DNA from: Thiomicrorhabdus sp965602805
Lineage (GTDB): Bacteria; Pseudomonadota; Gammaproteobacteria; Thiomicrospirales; Thiomicrospiraceae
Length of the DNA stretch: 64,000 nucleotides
NCBI GenBank assembly: GCA_965602805.1
Contig: CBFCZK010000001.1
Span: 124,001-188,000 of the forward strand
Reading direction: 5' to 3'
The notes under the pieces are model-generated. The model did not search any database. It was not told the origin of the DNA and saw only the letters and a list, made by a program, of their open reading frames with translations. The stretch's first letter is position 1, and each line of letters begins with the position of its first letter. Positions 33,286 through 41,360 of this stretch are shown here, in pieces. A program made the translations under genes and the position numbers.

Positions 33286-35103
33286 TTATAACTTACCTTG
33301 AATACCCACAAAGAACTGACGACCGCCATTTGAATAGACGTTTTGTGGCGTCAGGCCATCAATTTCATAAGTTGCAACCGCCTGAGTATAGTCTTCATCA
33401 AAGGCATTTAAGACATTGGCATACACGGTTAAATTTGCTGTTGCCTGGTAATTCACGGATAAGTCGGTGACAAAATATTCACCAATTTGAGCTCCTTGTT
33501 GATTGGCTTTATCATACGTTTTACCAATATAACGGGTATCTGCAACCAGGGTAAGGTTATTAAAACCTTCATAACTTAGGTTTAAAGCAACCGTTTGTTC
33601 TGCTCTGCGCGCTAACCATTCTTGGTTATCATCCTTAGCCGAACCTTGTGAATAAGTTACACCAATTTGAGTATCAATGACTTCAACAAAACGTTGATAT
33701 GAAGCATCAAAACCTTCAAAGGTAGAAGTGCCCGTTAAGTTGTAATAATAATCAGAAGGCCAGGCACCGCCATAGTCAATTAGGTTTTTTGTTTCGGTTT
33801 TATAGTAGGTGACCGCTAAGCCATAAAGCCCGAGGTTAAGATCAAAAGACTGTGTTTCCTCAGGGTTTAAATCACCAGTCGCGCCATACGTTAATTGGAA
33901 GAGTGTCGGTGCATTGTAGGCCGTTCCATAATTAGCACTGATAGATAGATCTTTTGTGAAGTAGTTTTTGATGCCTAATTTACCCGTTACTTTATCTTCA
34001 AACTTGTTGAATTGATCGCTGCGTAAAGACTCGGTGATAATCAGTTGATTGTCATTAAACTGATTGGTATTGGTTAAGCCTAAACCGGTATTATAAAAAC
34101 TCTCACCTGTGCCGAGGTTTTGATACTGGCTGTTACTGGCGATAAACGCTAAAGATTGATCTGCTTGGTAATGGTAACCGCCCTTAACCCCCACACTATT
34201 AATCACCGCATCATTATATTGCGATATCTCATTTTGCGATAAAAATAGCTGGCTGCTTAAAGCTTCGTTGTTATAAAGATACTGCAGTCTCTTTAAACTG
34301 TTTTTATAATCCACACTCGCAAATAATGATTGGTCTGGGTTTGATGCATAATCGTAATTGGCGGTGCTGCTGGCATTTTTGACCAATACTTCAATACGTT
34401 GCGATTGAGTCAGGTTAATGCCCATGTCTAATGCAAAATCAGTTTGCGAGAAAGCATCATCTTCATAATCATTGACATCGGTTTTATAGACTTTTACCGC
34501 ACTGAAACCATCTGTATTTACGTTTGAAAAGGTTAATGAAAAATCACCTTCATCAGTCGCAGAGGAGAGGCTCGCGGATAATTTTTTATGGTTGTTACTG
34601 CCCATTTCAACATTAACGCTGCCTTGAGTCCCTTGTTTAGCTTTTTTGGTAATGATATTGATGACACCCGCAGAGGCATTTGCGCCCCAAATTCCAGATT
34701 GAGCCCCTTTGATAACTTCGATGCGCTCAACATCTGCCAAGAGTAAGTTACTGATAATTGCACCACCAGTGCCCATTGTGTTGTTCATTTCTACGCCATT
34801 GACGAGCACTAAAGTATTTTTGTTAGATTGACCGCGCATGATGATGGAAGTGACGTTGCCTATTCCGCCATTACGAATCACTTGAATGCCAGGAATGTGT
34901 TTAATGGCATCGTCCAAGGTACGGTAATGGTTTTCAGCAATATCTTCAGCCGTGATAACGGTAGAATCAGCGGTAACGGCATGTTGACTCATGGACGTAT
35001 GGTTGGCAGAAACAATAATGTTGTCGAGATCGGTTGCCAGCACAGATTGTGTCGAACCAGCAGAGGCCAGCAATAAAGCGGTAGAGAGTTTTGAAAGTTT
35101 CAT
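33286..35103 (-). CDS. btuB: TonB-dependent vitamin B12 receptor (BtuB-like)
   Basis: 605 residues from the ATG at 35103, which has GAAGGA ahead of it and begins the signal peptide MKLSKLSTALLLASAGSTQSVLA; the longer frame start at 35178 lies in the leader. The plug domain has TLDDAIKHIPGIQVIRNGGIGNVTSIIMRGQSNKNTLVLVNGVEMN and VERIEVIKGAQSGIWGANASAGVINIIT. A 22-strand beta barrel follows. It sits directly under a cobalamin riboswitch and is the first gene of the operon btuB-cobQ-cobO-btuF. Confidence 0.92.
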   Translation of the reverse strand: MKLSKLSTALLLASAGSTQSVLATDLDNIIVSANHTSMSQHAVTADSTVITAEDIAENHYRTLDDAIKHIPGIQVIRNGGIGNVTSIIMRGQSNKNTLVLVNGVEMNNTMGTGGAIISNLLLADVERIEVIKGAQSGIWGANASAGVINIITKKAKQGTQGSVNVEMGSNNHKKLSASLSSATDEGDFSLTFSNVNTDGFSAVKVYKTDVNDYEDDAFSQTDFALDMGINLTQSQRIEVLVKNASSTANYDYASNPDQSLFASVDYKNSLKRLQYLYNNEALSSQLFLSQNEISQYNDAVINSVGVKGGYHYQADQSLAFIASNSQYQNLGTGESFYNTGLGLTNTNQFNDNQLIITESLRSDQFNKFEDKVTGKLGIKNYFTKDLSISANYGTAYNAPTLFQLTYGATGDLNPEETQSFDLNLGLYGLAVTYYKTETKNLIDYGGAWPSDYYYNLTGTSTFEGFDASYQRFVEVIDTQIGVTYSQGSAKDDNQEWLARRAEQTVALNLSYEGFNNLTLVADTRYIGKTYDKANQQGAQIGEYFVTDLSVNYQATANLTVYANVLNAFDEDYTQAVATYEIDGLTPQNVYSNGGRQFFVGIQGKL

Positions 35104-35239
35104 TTTTTTCCTTCGTAATTTAAGTACATTACAAAGGCAAGACGGGCTTGAGGACGATTGTGTTTGACACAGGAACATTCAAGCAAAGATAAAATTTGAG
35201 ATTTATCTTCCGTATTACCCACCGTAATCGGTCGCGAGC

Positions 35240-35425
35240 GGTGTTTCTGATAAACACTCACTCAAACTTTTCAGGCCGGTATCCGGGCTTAAGAGCAATT
35301 CACAAACGCCTTCTCAGAACAAAGTTCCAATGGCTTTCTTGCTTGATTTTCTCTATCACCGTTGCGGGGGCAGCGTTGGATTTGCAGACATTAATCGTCT
35401 TCCTACCAAACTTCCCGTTTAACTT
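35240..35425 (-). ncRNA. Cobalamin riboswitch
   Basis: On the minus strand, the 5' part has GGGAA (35412-35416), then CTGCCCCCGCAACGGT around 35355-35375, the conserved cobalamin-aptamer core. The B12 box follows as AAGCCCGGATACCGGCCT, 35273-35290. Downstream, GAGTGAGTGTTT and AAACACCGCTC (35236-35263) can form a hairpin that may serve the expression platform. It lies about 130 bp before btuB and should repress the operon when B12 is abundant. Confidence 0.92.
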
Positions 35426-35530
35426 CTCACTCTTTTAAAAATGTCTAAAAGAGATCAAAGCACCTGAAAGGCGATAATTCTACTGAGTTGAGGTGAAATG
35501 GCAAGCATTAAATGCCATTGAATTGAAATG

Positions 35531-35542
35531 ACCAGGCCTGGT
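35531..35542. repeat. ACCAGGCCTGGT palindrome, exact copy 9
   Basis: Intergenic between the riboswitch and the TfoX-domain gene; flanked by TG and CG, so 13 to 14 bp of dyad. Confidence 0.9.
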
Positions 35543-35554
35543 CGTTTTAGTTTT

Positions 35555-35590
35555 GATAAAAGGTGCATTATTCATGCAAAGGCCTTTATC
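35555..35590. other. Hairpin-forming palindrome at the end of the tfoX-like gene
   Basis: GATAAAAGGTGCAT and ATGCAAAGGCCTTTATC can pair over a 5-base loop. It covers the tfoX-like stop codon but lacks a T run on that strand, so the role is unclear. Confidence 0.4.
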
Positions 35591-35951
35591 AAAAGGGCCC
35601 ACTATTATTTCTGGGCTTGCTTTTGGTGAGAGATTTAGCTCTAAGCGCGGCTTCATAAGCGCTAGTTGCCCAAAGGCAAGCGACTTGTGAATCCTCAAAA
35701 ATCTCTTCGGGTGCTTGGTAATAAGACATTCTGATTGTTTTACCGGCTCTATGATATTCAAATGGGGTTAGGCTCTTTTCTGCAAAGAATTCAATCGTAC
35801 TGGCATCGGTTTTCAAATACAACATATCATCGGCTAGCAGAGCAAACATTAGACCCTCGTGGTAGATTCCGTAACCCCCGAACATCCTACAAGCCTGAAT
35901 CGTTCCAAACGGCTCAAATATCTCTTTTAAGTATTCAGTGAATTCACCCAT
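35589..35951 (-). CDS. TfoX/Sxy N-terminal domain protein
   Basis: 120 residues. The family core EIFEPFGTIQACRMFGGYGIYHEGLMFALLADDMLYLKTDAST is intact, with PFEYHRAGKTIRMSYYQAPEEIFED after it. It is the TfoX-N module only, without the C-terminal domain of Vibrio/Haemophilus TfoX. TfoX proteins activate natural competence with CRP; single-domain versions may or may not do so. Together with comEC in this window it supports, but does not prove, competence. Confidence 0.85.
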   Translation of the reverse strand: MGEFTEYLKEIFEPFGTIQACRMFGGYGIYHEGLMFALLADDMLYLKTDASTIEFFAEKSLTPFEYHRAGKTIRMSYYQAPEEIFEDSQVACLWATSAYEAALRAKSLTKSKPRNNSGPF

Positions 35952-36156
35952 GGTTATCTGCCCACGTTAAATCTAAAGTTAGAACAGTGCAGCCCACTGG
36001 TTACGCGCCTCGTTTGAACTACTTGCCGAAGAGATAGCGCATAGGTGGCAGACGTCAGAGTCAGGTTGATGATTAAATTGAGAAGAGAATCAATTTTATA
36101 AACGCTTTGACAGAATGTAAAGGCGAGCATGTTATTGCTTGATGAATCTTGTTCGT

Positions 36157-37563
36157 TTATGACGGCAACGCCAATATTGTTAAAATGTCGGTGAGTTGGG
36201 ACTTAAAGTCAGCAAGATTCAATTTATGATTGCTTGGGTGGTTTTTGTTAATCAATTGAAGCTGTGTTGTTCGAAGGTTTTCGATAATATTAGAATGATT
36301 GAAATCAGCATCATTATCGTTACAGATATTTAATAAGTCTTCGAGTAAATGCCCTAAAGCACGTTTTTCAATAATCTGCAGCGCGGTTTGTTGATGCCCA
36401 GCAAGATGACTAAAGTGAGAAGCAGCACCAAAATCACTGAGTAAAACAGAGGCGGTATGATTTATCAGAATATTGTGGGCATATAAGTCACCATGACAGA
36501 GTTGTTTTTCATGCAGGTGTTGCAGGGCGTCGGTTACTTGAAGCATGATTTGAACAAGCTGTTTTAAAGATAAATTCAATTCACTATCAAAATGGTCACG
36601 GGTACAACTTTCTAATGTTGGTGGTTGCCCGAGATTGAAGAAGTCTTGCGGAATCAACTGCATCATCAGGCCTTGTTGTGACTCATTTTGTTGGTTCACA
36701 CCATTGACTTCCGCCAGCATGTTCACTAAGTTAGGATGGTTGCCTGCGGTAATACAGGCGTTGAGTTCGTCCTGTGGATAACCATCACTGGTGACAGCAC
36801 CTTTAAATAATTTGACCGCTACGTCAGAATTAACCTCAACATTTTCAATGAGATTGTCATTCATTCTAGCTTTATAGATGAGTCCTGAAGCGCCTTGACC
36901 TAATAATTCACCCAGTTCAAAATCTTCTAACGCTACTTGAACTAAAGATTGTTCAAGTTTTGAAGAAGTGGAGGCGTCGGGGGCGGATTTGCTTTGTAAA
37001 ACATCACATAAAGGATTGCCCGAGAACGCCAACCACGATAGTTTGGGTAGAGTAAGCAACCAATCAGGCAGTGCCGTCAGTTGGTTCGCTGAAAGTCGCA
37101 CCAGTTGCAGGTTTTCGCATTGCGCCATGCTGTCGGGCAGAGCTTGAATCTGATTGCCGGCTAACATTAGTTTTTGCAGAGAGGTCAAGTCGCCAAGGCT
37201 GTTCGGTAAAGTCGTTAACTTATTGTCCGTTAAAATCAACCAGCGAGTTTTTTTAGGCAGGGAATTTTCAGAAATTCTCGCAATTTGATTGGCTTTAAAA
37301 CCGATCATCTCAAGATTTGGGCATAATCCCAACACTTCAGGCAGATGGTCAAACGGATTGTCGGAGGCAAAAAATATTTTAAGCTGATGCAGTCGATTAA
37401 AGTCATCGGGCAAAGAGGTGAGGTTATTCGCGGATAAATCCAGTATTTCTAAGGTATCCGCGAGATCATAAAGTTCAACAGGAAATTCGTCTAAACCCTC
37501 AGCGATTTTGATATGGCTGGCGTTTTTAAGCACACCTGATTGAAGCTGCTTGAGAGTATGCAA
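36157..37563 (-). CDS. Leucine-rich repeat serine/threonine protein kinase
   Basis: 468 residues. The start codon is probably TTG at 37563, with TAGGAA about 8 bp upstream. Residues about 30-195 have seven LRRs of the type LEILDLSANNLTSLPDDF. A eukaryotic-like kinase domain begins near residue 217: glycine loop LGELLGQGASGLIYKA, VAVKLFKG, catalytic loop CHGDLYAHNIL (HGD rather than HRD), and DFGAAS. The Asp residues for catalysis are present, so activity is plausible. No membrane segment or signal peptide is seen; it is cytoplasmic. Partner unknown; the next gene is a methyltransferase 44 bp upstream. Confidence 0.88.
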   Translation of the reverse strand: MHTLKQLQSGVLKNASHIKIAEGLDEFPVELYDLADTLEILDLSANNLTSLPDDFNRLHQLKIFFASDNPFDHLPEVLGLCPNLEMIGFKANQIARISENSLPKKTRWLILTDNKLTTLPNSLGDLTSLQKLMLAGNQIQALPDSMAQCENLQLVRLSANQLTALPDWLLTLPKLSWLAFSGNPLCDVLQSKSAPDASTSSKLEQSLVQVALEDFELGELLGQGASGLIYKARMNDNLIENVEVNSDVAVKLFKGAVTSDGYPQDELNACITAGNHPNLVNMLAEVNGVNQQNESQQGLMMQLIPQDFFNLGQPPTLESCTRDHFDSELNLSLKQLVQIMLQVTDALQHLHEKQLCHGDLYAHNILINHTASVLLSDFGAASHFSHLAGHQQTALQIIEKRALGHLLEDLLNICNDNDADFNHSNIIENLRTTQLQLINKNHPSNHKLNLADFKSQLTDILTILALPS

Positions 37564-37607
37564 AGAGCGGTTCCTAAAAAATGATGAGCCTGTAACGTTA
37601 TTACGAG

Positions 37608-38318
37608 TTACTTTTCAACGACCAAACGAATGAATTTACCGTTGAGTAGGGTGCTGTTATCAACCACCTTAAAACCAGCAGACTCTAGTAGATACACCAG
37701 GTCTTCCGCATGGTAGCGATTGTGCTCTAAAAAGTACTCAAAGGCGCTCTCTAGGGATTCAACCGAGGTATCATCTCCCCAAAGTTGCTGCTGGGTATAG
37801 AGTTTATCCAATTGTTGCTGTAACGGCTGGCGAATCGGATCAATAATGCAGAAACGTCCGCCGGGTTTTAACCATTGATAAGTCGCTTTAAACATCTTGA
37901 TGGGTTGCGTCAGTTCATGCACCATATTATTGGCCATGACCATCGCTAAACTGTTGTCAGCAATTGGCGCTTGCGGTAAATTCAAATCATCCAGCACTAT
38001 TTGTGCATTATCCGGCAAAATCACTGCATCATTCACCATATAGGTTGCCGCATCAATGCCATAGATAGACGACTCAGGATAACGGTTGGCGCAATCACGA
38101 ACAAACTGACCAATGCCCGCGCCTAAATCCAGTACACCATCACCTGCTTGATAATGACATGCCACGGTTTCATCCCAAAACTGCCAAAAAGCACGGTCGT
38201 GACGCGCATCGTAACTGTTGGCAATCATTAAGCTGGCTTGATAGCCATTGCCGCCATGATGTTTTAAAAGTTGTGCCTGGGTTTTTTCGATTTGGGTTTT
38301 CTGGTTTGGTGATGACAT
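37608..38318 (-). CDS. Class I SAM-dependent methyltransferase
   Basis: 236 residues. Motif I is GVLDLGAGIGQFVRDCANRYP, motif II IYGIDAATYMV, and motif IV LAMVMANNMVHEL. The region after it (GGRFCIIDPIRQPLQQQLD) is usual for small-molecule or quinone-type methyltransferases. The substrate is unknown. It is immediately upstream of the LRR-kinase on the same strand, so the two probably share a transcript. Confidence 0.8.
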   Translation of the reverse strand: MSSPNQKTQIEKTQAQLLKHHGGNGYQASLMIANSYDARHDRAFWQFWDETVACHYQAGDGVLDLGAGIGQFVRDCANRYPESSIYGIDAATYMVNDAVILPDNAQIVLDDLNLPQAPIADNSLAMVMANNMVHELTQPIKMFKATYQWLKPGGRFCIIDPIRQPLQQQLDKLYTQQQLWGDDTSVESLESAFEYFLEHNRYHAEDLVYLLESAGFKVVDNSTLLNGKFIRLVVEK

Positions 38319-38448
38319 AGTAATAGCTTTTTAACGAGGAGGATCTAAATTGAAGTTATGAACCAGGACTTATAAGTCATCGAGAAAACGCATCATTATA
38401 AGCACCGTCATAAGGTCTGATTTTGATTAGAGTATCTTGACCGTAGGG

Positions 38449-38808
38449 TTAGTCTTCATCTTCGTCATAGATATCTTCATACTCATCATTATTCTTCTTT
38501 GACTCAGCTGATTTAACGCTTGCTGGTTTTTGGGTTCTAACCGCAGGTCTTGCGATGATTTCCAAGTAAAAAGACTCCAACTGATCTGCTTCGGCTTTAT
38601 CAATATGTTTGTTCACTTCTGCGAGGTGAATGACTTCACTCGATTCAGCGTCATTTCCAAAACGACAAGCAAAGTCCCAAAAATCTGCATCTTGAGGTAC
38701 GGCTCTTTTACGCTCTCTCTTGATGTATTTTTTAACTTCACCTTTAATAGAGTCTGCAAGGCGAGCAGGTTTGATTTTTTCGTGGGTTAGTTTAAATATT
38801 TTTTTCAT
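38449..38808 (-). CDS. DUF6172 family protein
   Basis: 119 residues. The N-terminal 90 residues KKIFKLTHEKIKPARLADSIKGEVKKYIKRERKRAVPQDADFWDFACRFG match the DUF6172 pattern. The tail is acidic and Lys-rich (KKNNDEYEDIYDEDED) and probably disordered. The function is unknown; it may bind nucleic acid given its basic patches, but that is inference. GAGAGCAAC is a weak ribosome binding site. Confidence 0.72.
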   Translation of the reverse strand: MKKIFKLTHEKIKPARLADSIKGEVKKYIKRERKRAVPQDADFWDFACRFGNDAESSEVIHLAEVNKHIDKAEADQLESFYLEIIARPAVRTQKPASVKSAESKKNNDEYEDIYDEDED

Positions 38809-38943
38809 GTTGCTCTCAAATTAGGCAAGGGGATTGTAATAAAAGAATTATAAGGTATTTTCGTTTCGGGAGTCGTACGATTGCAAATATGCCGTGAAGG
38901 ATTAAGTTGTTTATCAATCATCTCAACGCATAAATACAGAGTG

Positions 38944-38955
38944 ACCAGGCCTGGC
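38944..38955. repeat. ACCAGGCCTGGC palindrome variant, one base off
   Basis: Intergenic, 25 bp after the parvulin stop; flanked by TG on the left. Confidence 0.85.
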
Positions 38956-38979
38956 CACACTGAAATGCAATAGAATTGG

Positions 38980-39258
38980 CTAGCTGCGATAAATCGTTTC
39001 AATCAAATGAAAGCCAAATTTGGTTTTAATTGGGCCATGTACCTTCAGCACGGCAAGTTTGAAAACCACATTATCAAACGCTTTAAGCATCTTACCTGGG
39101 CCAAATTCACCGAGGTTGCCGCCTTTTTTGGCTGAGCTACAGGTCGAATGCTTTTTAGCTAGGCTCGCAAAATCAGCACCACCGGCTAATTTTTTTTTGA
39201 GCATCTCTGCTTCTTCTTTGGTTTTCACCAAGATATGTCGTGCACACGCTGTTGCCAT
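38980..39258 (-). CDS. ppiC: Parvulin-type peptidyl-prolyl isomerase (PpiC)
   Basis: 92 residues, the standalone parvulin size. Signature stretches are ARHILVKTKEEAEMLKKKL, FASLAKKHSTCSSAKKGGNLGEFGPGKML and GPIKTKFGFHLIETI. It has no signal peptide and should be cytoplasmic. A second, more divergent copy of the family is at 45200. Confidence 0.93.
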   Translation of the reverse strand: MATACARHILVKTKEEAEMLKKKLAGGADFASLAKKHSTCSSAKKGGNLGEFGPGKMLKAFDNVVFKLAVLKVHGPIKTKFGFHLIETIYRS

Positions 39259-39350
39259 TGGTTATTGACTCTTTAATAGGGGTATTGAGAGAGTTATTAT
39301 AGTGTTTGTGCTTTTAGTTATATACTATTGCGCATAATTTAGGGATACAG

Positions 39351-40043
39351 ATGAACTTTAAAAAAATACAACTCGCGATCTATTCACTGCTTTTAACCAA
39401 CTGGTACGGCTTTAAATTAAAATCGATTAAAGCGCCACGGGAAAAAAAGCAGGTTCGTATTCAGTATGCGCAACAACTGATGGCTAAATTAAATATCACC
39501 ATTCAAGTTCAAAACCCAGAGAAAATACCGGCAGAAGGGAAGTTTCTTGTGCTGTCGAACCATCGTGGCATTATTGATCCGGTAATTGTTGAACTTGCTC
39601 TGGCTGAAAGTGGACTTTTCGGGTTATGGATTGCTAAAAAAGAGCTGTATAACTCACCATTTTTTGGCATGTTTGTGCGCAACGCTGGGGCGATATTGCT
39701 GGACAGAGAACAGAGTCAAATGGCGGGCTTTTTTAGTGAGATTAAAAGTGCGGTTAAAGAAGGCAATTCAATTCTGATTTTCCCCGAAGGCACACGCAAT
39801 AAAAGTGAAAATTCCCTGATAGACTTCAAAGAAGGTTTTCGCATTATTGCGTTAAAAAACAGACTGCCCATCTTACCTATCTATATCGAAACTCATACCG
39901 ATAAAGCCCTTGGCAAGGCTTTGCAAAAGTCATCCGCTGACGAAACCCATCAAACCATCAATGTTGTGATTGGCGATTTAATTGATTACAAAGAAAAGTC
40001 GAGTATTGAAGGGCTGTATAAAGCCATGTTTAATATAGCGTGA
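39351..40043 (+). CDS. plsC: 1-acyl-sn-glycerol-3-phosphate acyltransferase (PlsC family)
   Basis: 230 residues. The acyltransferase block I is LVLSNHRGIIDPVIVEL (NHX4D), block II SPFFGMFVRNAGAILLDR, block III FPEGTRNKSEN, and block IV LPILPIYIETHT. A membrane helix is probable at residues about 8-20. The family makes phosphatidic acid or acylates other lysolipids; the loosely conserved block I leaves the specificity open. Confidence 0.85.
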   Translation: MNFKKIQLAIYSLLLTNWYGFKLKSIKAPREKKQVRIQYAQQLMAKLNITIQVQNPEKIPAEGKFLVLSNHRGIIDPVIVELALAESGLFGLWIAKKELYNSPFFGMFVRNAGAILLDREQSQMAGFFSEIKSAVKEGNSILIFPEGTRNKSENSLIDFKEGFRIIALKNRLPILPIYIETHTDKALGKALQKSSADETHQTINVVIGDLIDYKEKSSIEGLYKAMFNIA

Positions 40044-40077
40044 TGGCTTTTAATTAAGCCGATAATTCTATGAGTTG

Positions 40078-40089
40078 ACCAGGCCTGGC
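40078..40089. repeat. ACCAGGCCTGGC palindrome variant at the left end of the 47-bp repeat
   Basis: Intergenic, 35 bp after plsC. The palindrome runs directly into the 47-bp repeat core. Confidence 0.85.
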
Positions 40090-40127
40090 ATGTCCTGCGG
40101 CTTTACAAAACCATGTGAGCGTAGGGT
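40081..40127 (+). repeat. 47-bp intergenic repeat, copy 2
   Basis: Identical to copy 1 except one C to T (GCGTAGGGT). The stem CCTGCG/CGTAGG keeps pairing through a G-T wobble. Lies between convergent genes. Confidence 0.88.
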
Positions 40128-40235
40128 CACTCTATAAACCTTACCTAAAAGAGCTCGAATTTTTCTAGAAGGTTTCTTGGCATAAAAGACTCATCCCAGC
40201 AATTTTGTTTTAAGAAGATCTCTTTGTGTTTTGTA

Positions 40236-41144
40236 TTAAAAATTCGATTTGTATTCTGACGCGCTACAGCCAAACAAGTTTTTAAAGCGATGACAAAAAT
40301 GACTGGGGGCACTAAAGCCTAAGTCATAACTAACCTCCGTGATTGACTCCCCGTTTCTAATTCTTTCTGCCGCTAAAGTTAAACGCGTTTGTTGTTGCCA
40401 CTCAACGGGCGAACAGCCTATTTGTTTTCTAAAAACTTCATACAGACTGCTTCTGCTCATGCAACAGTGTTTACATAATGCTTGAATATCGAGAGGTTTC
40501 GTTAAGTTTTTGTTAATCCAATAAAGTGCCGCCATCAGGCTATTCGCTTCGGGATCTCTATTGCAATTACGTAATAAAAACTCTCTGGTTGAATGGCGCA
40601 ACATCCGCACAATCAATTCTGAAATATTTAAATCAATTAACAATGTTCTATCAGGGTGGTTTTCAATAAATAAGGCCGTTAATCTATTCAAAAGTATTTG
40701 TGTTTCATTTGTGTGATGAGTATGTAATACAGGGAATGATCTGCCAGGTTGCCAAAACTCATCCCCTGAAATGTCTGGCAAGTTGTCATACATTCTTTCA
40801 TGAATTTGAATGACCTTTTCTTTTGCAATTTCAACTGTTAAACACGTTGTAGGAGTGTTAAACGTTGCATCAGGAAAATCAATTTCAACACTTTGTCCTG
40901 GCGCCATAATGAAACTTTCATGTGGCAAGAACAGTTGTTCATCGAGCACTCTTGCGACACTTTCAGTGTGCATTATCTTTTTACCCGTAACCATGCCACA
41001 CAATAATAATTCATCCGCAGATAGGGGCACACGTTGAGCTTGCTCGTACGTATCGTAAATGCTGACTTCTGATTCGGGAGCCGCAAAACTTACCTTGTTT
41101 TCGACCAATACTTTTGGTGCACGTATTTTTTTAAGCGTTTCCAT
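40236..41144 (-). CDS. AraC family transcriptional regulator
   Basis: 302 residues from the ATG at 41144. The N-terminal effector domain (about residues 40-190) starts with FAAPESEVSIYDTYE. The C-terminal two helix-turn-helix motifs are LDIQALCKHCCMSRSSLYEVFRKQIGCSP and SITEVSYDLGFSAPSHFCHRFKNLFG. It is divergent to the aldehyde dehydrogenase and DUF779 genes, which are its likely targets; the 217-bp gap would hold the shared promoters. Confidence 0.87.
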   Translation of the reverse strand: METLKKIRAPKVLVENKVSFAAPESEVSIYDTYEQAQRVPLSADELLLCGMVTGKKIMHTESVARVLDEQLFLPHESFIMAPGQSVEIDFPDATFNTPTTCLTVEIAKEKVIQIHERMYDNLPDISGDEFWQPGRSFPVLHTHHTNETQILLNRLTALFIENHPDRTLLIDLNISELIVRMLRHSTREFLLRNCNRDPEANSLMAALYWINKNLTKPLDIQALCKHCCMSRSSLYEVFRKQIGCSPVEWQQQTRLTLAAERIRNGESITEVSYDLGFSAPSHFCHRFKNLFGCSASEYKSNF

Positions 41145-41360
41145 TATTGTGTGTTCACTCTGAATAATTGATCGTTTGGACTGAGGGATAATTGATTTGG
41201 ATTCTCGTACAATTACGAGTGACAGTTGATGGATTATAGTACATGAAAGCTTAATACAGGCAATAAAAATGTACGAGGTGCTTGCCATTTAGGTTAATTC
41301 AAATAGACCTGGATATAGGCTAAATATTCAATTTTCGATGGTTACTAGAGGAAGACAACG

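Noticed and set aside
35480..35761. Minus-strand frame overlapping the tfoX-like gene end
   Set aside because: It runs through an intergenic palindrome and the hairpin and overlaps the well-supported TfoX-N frame.
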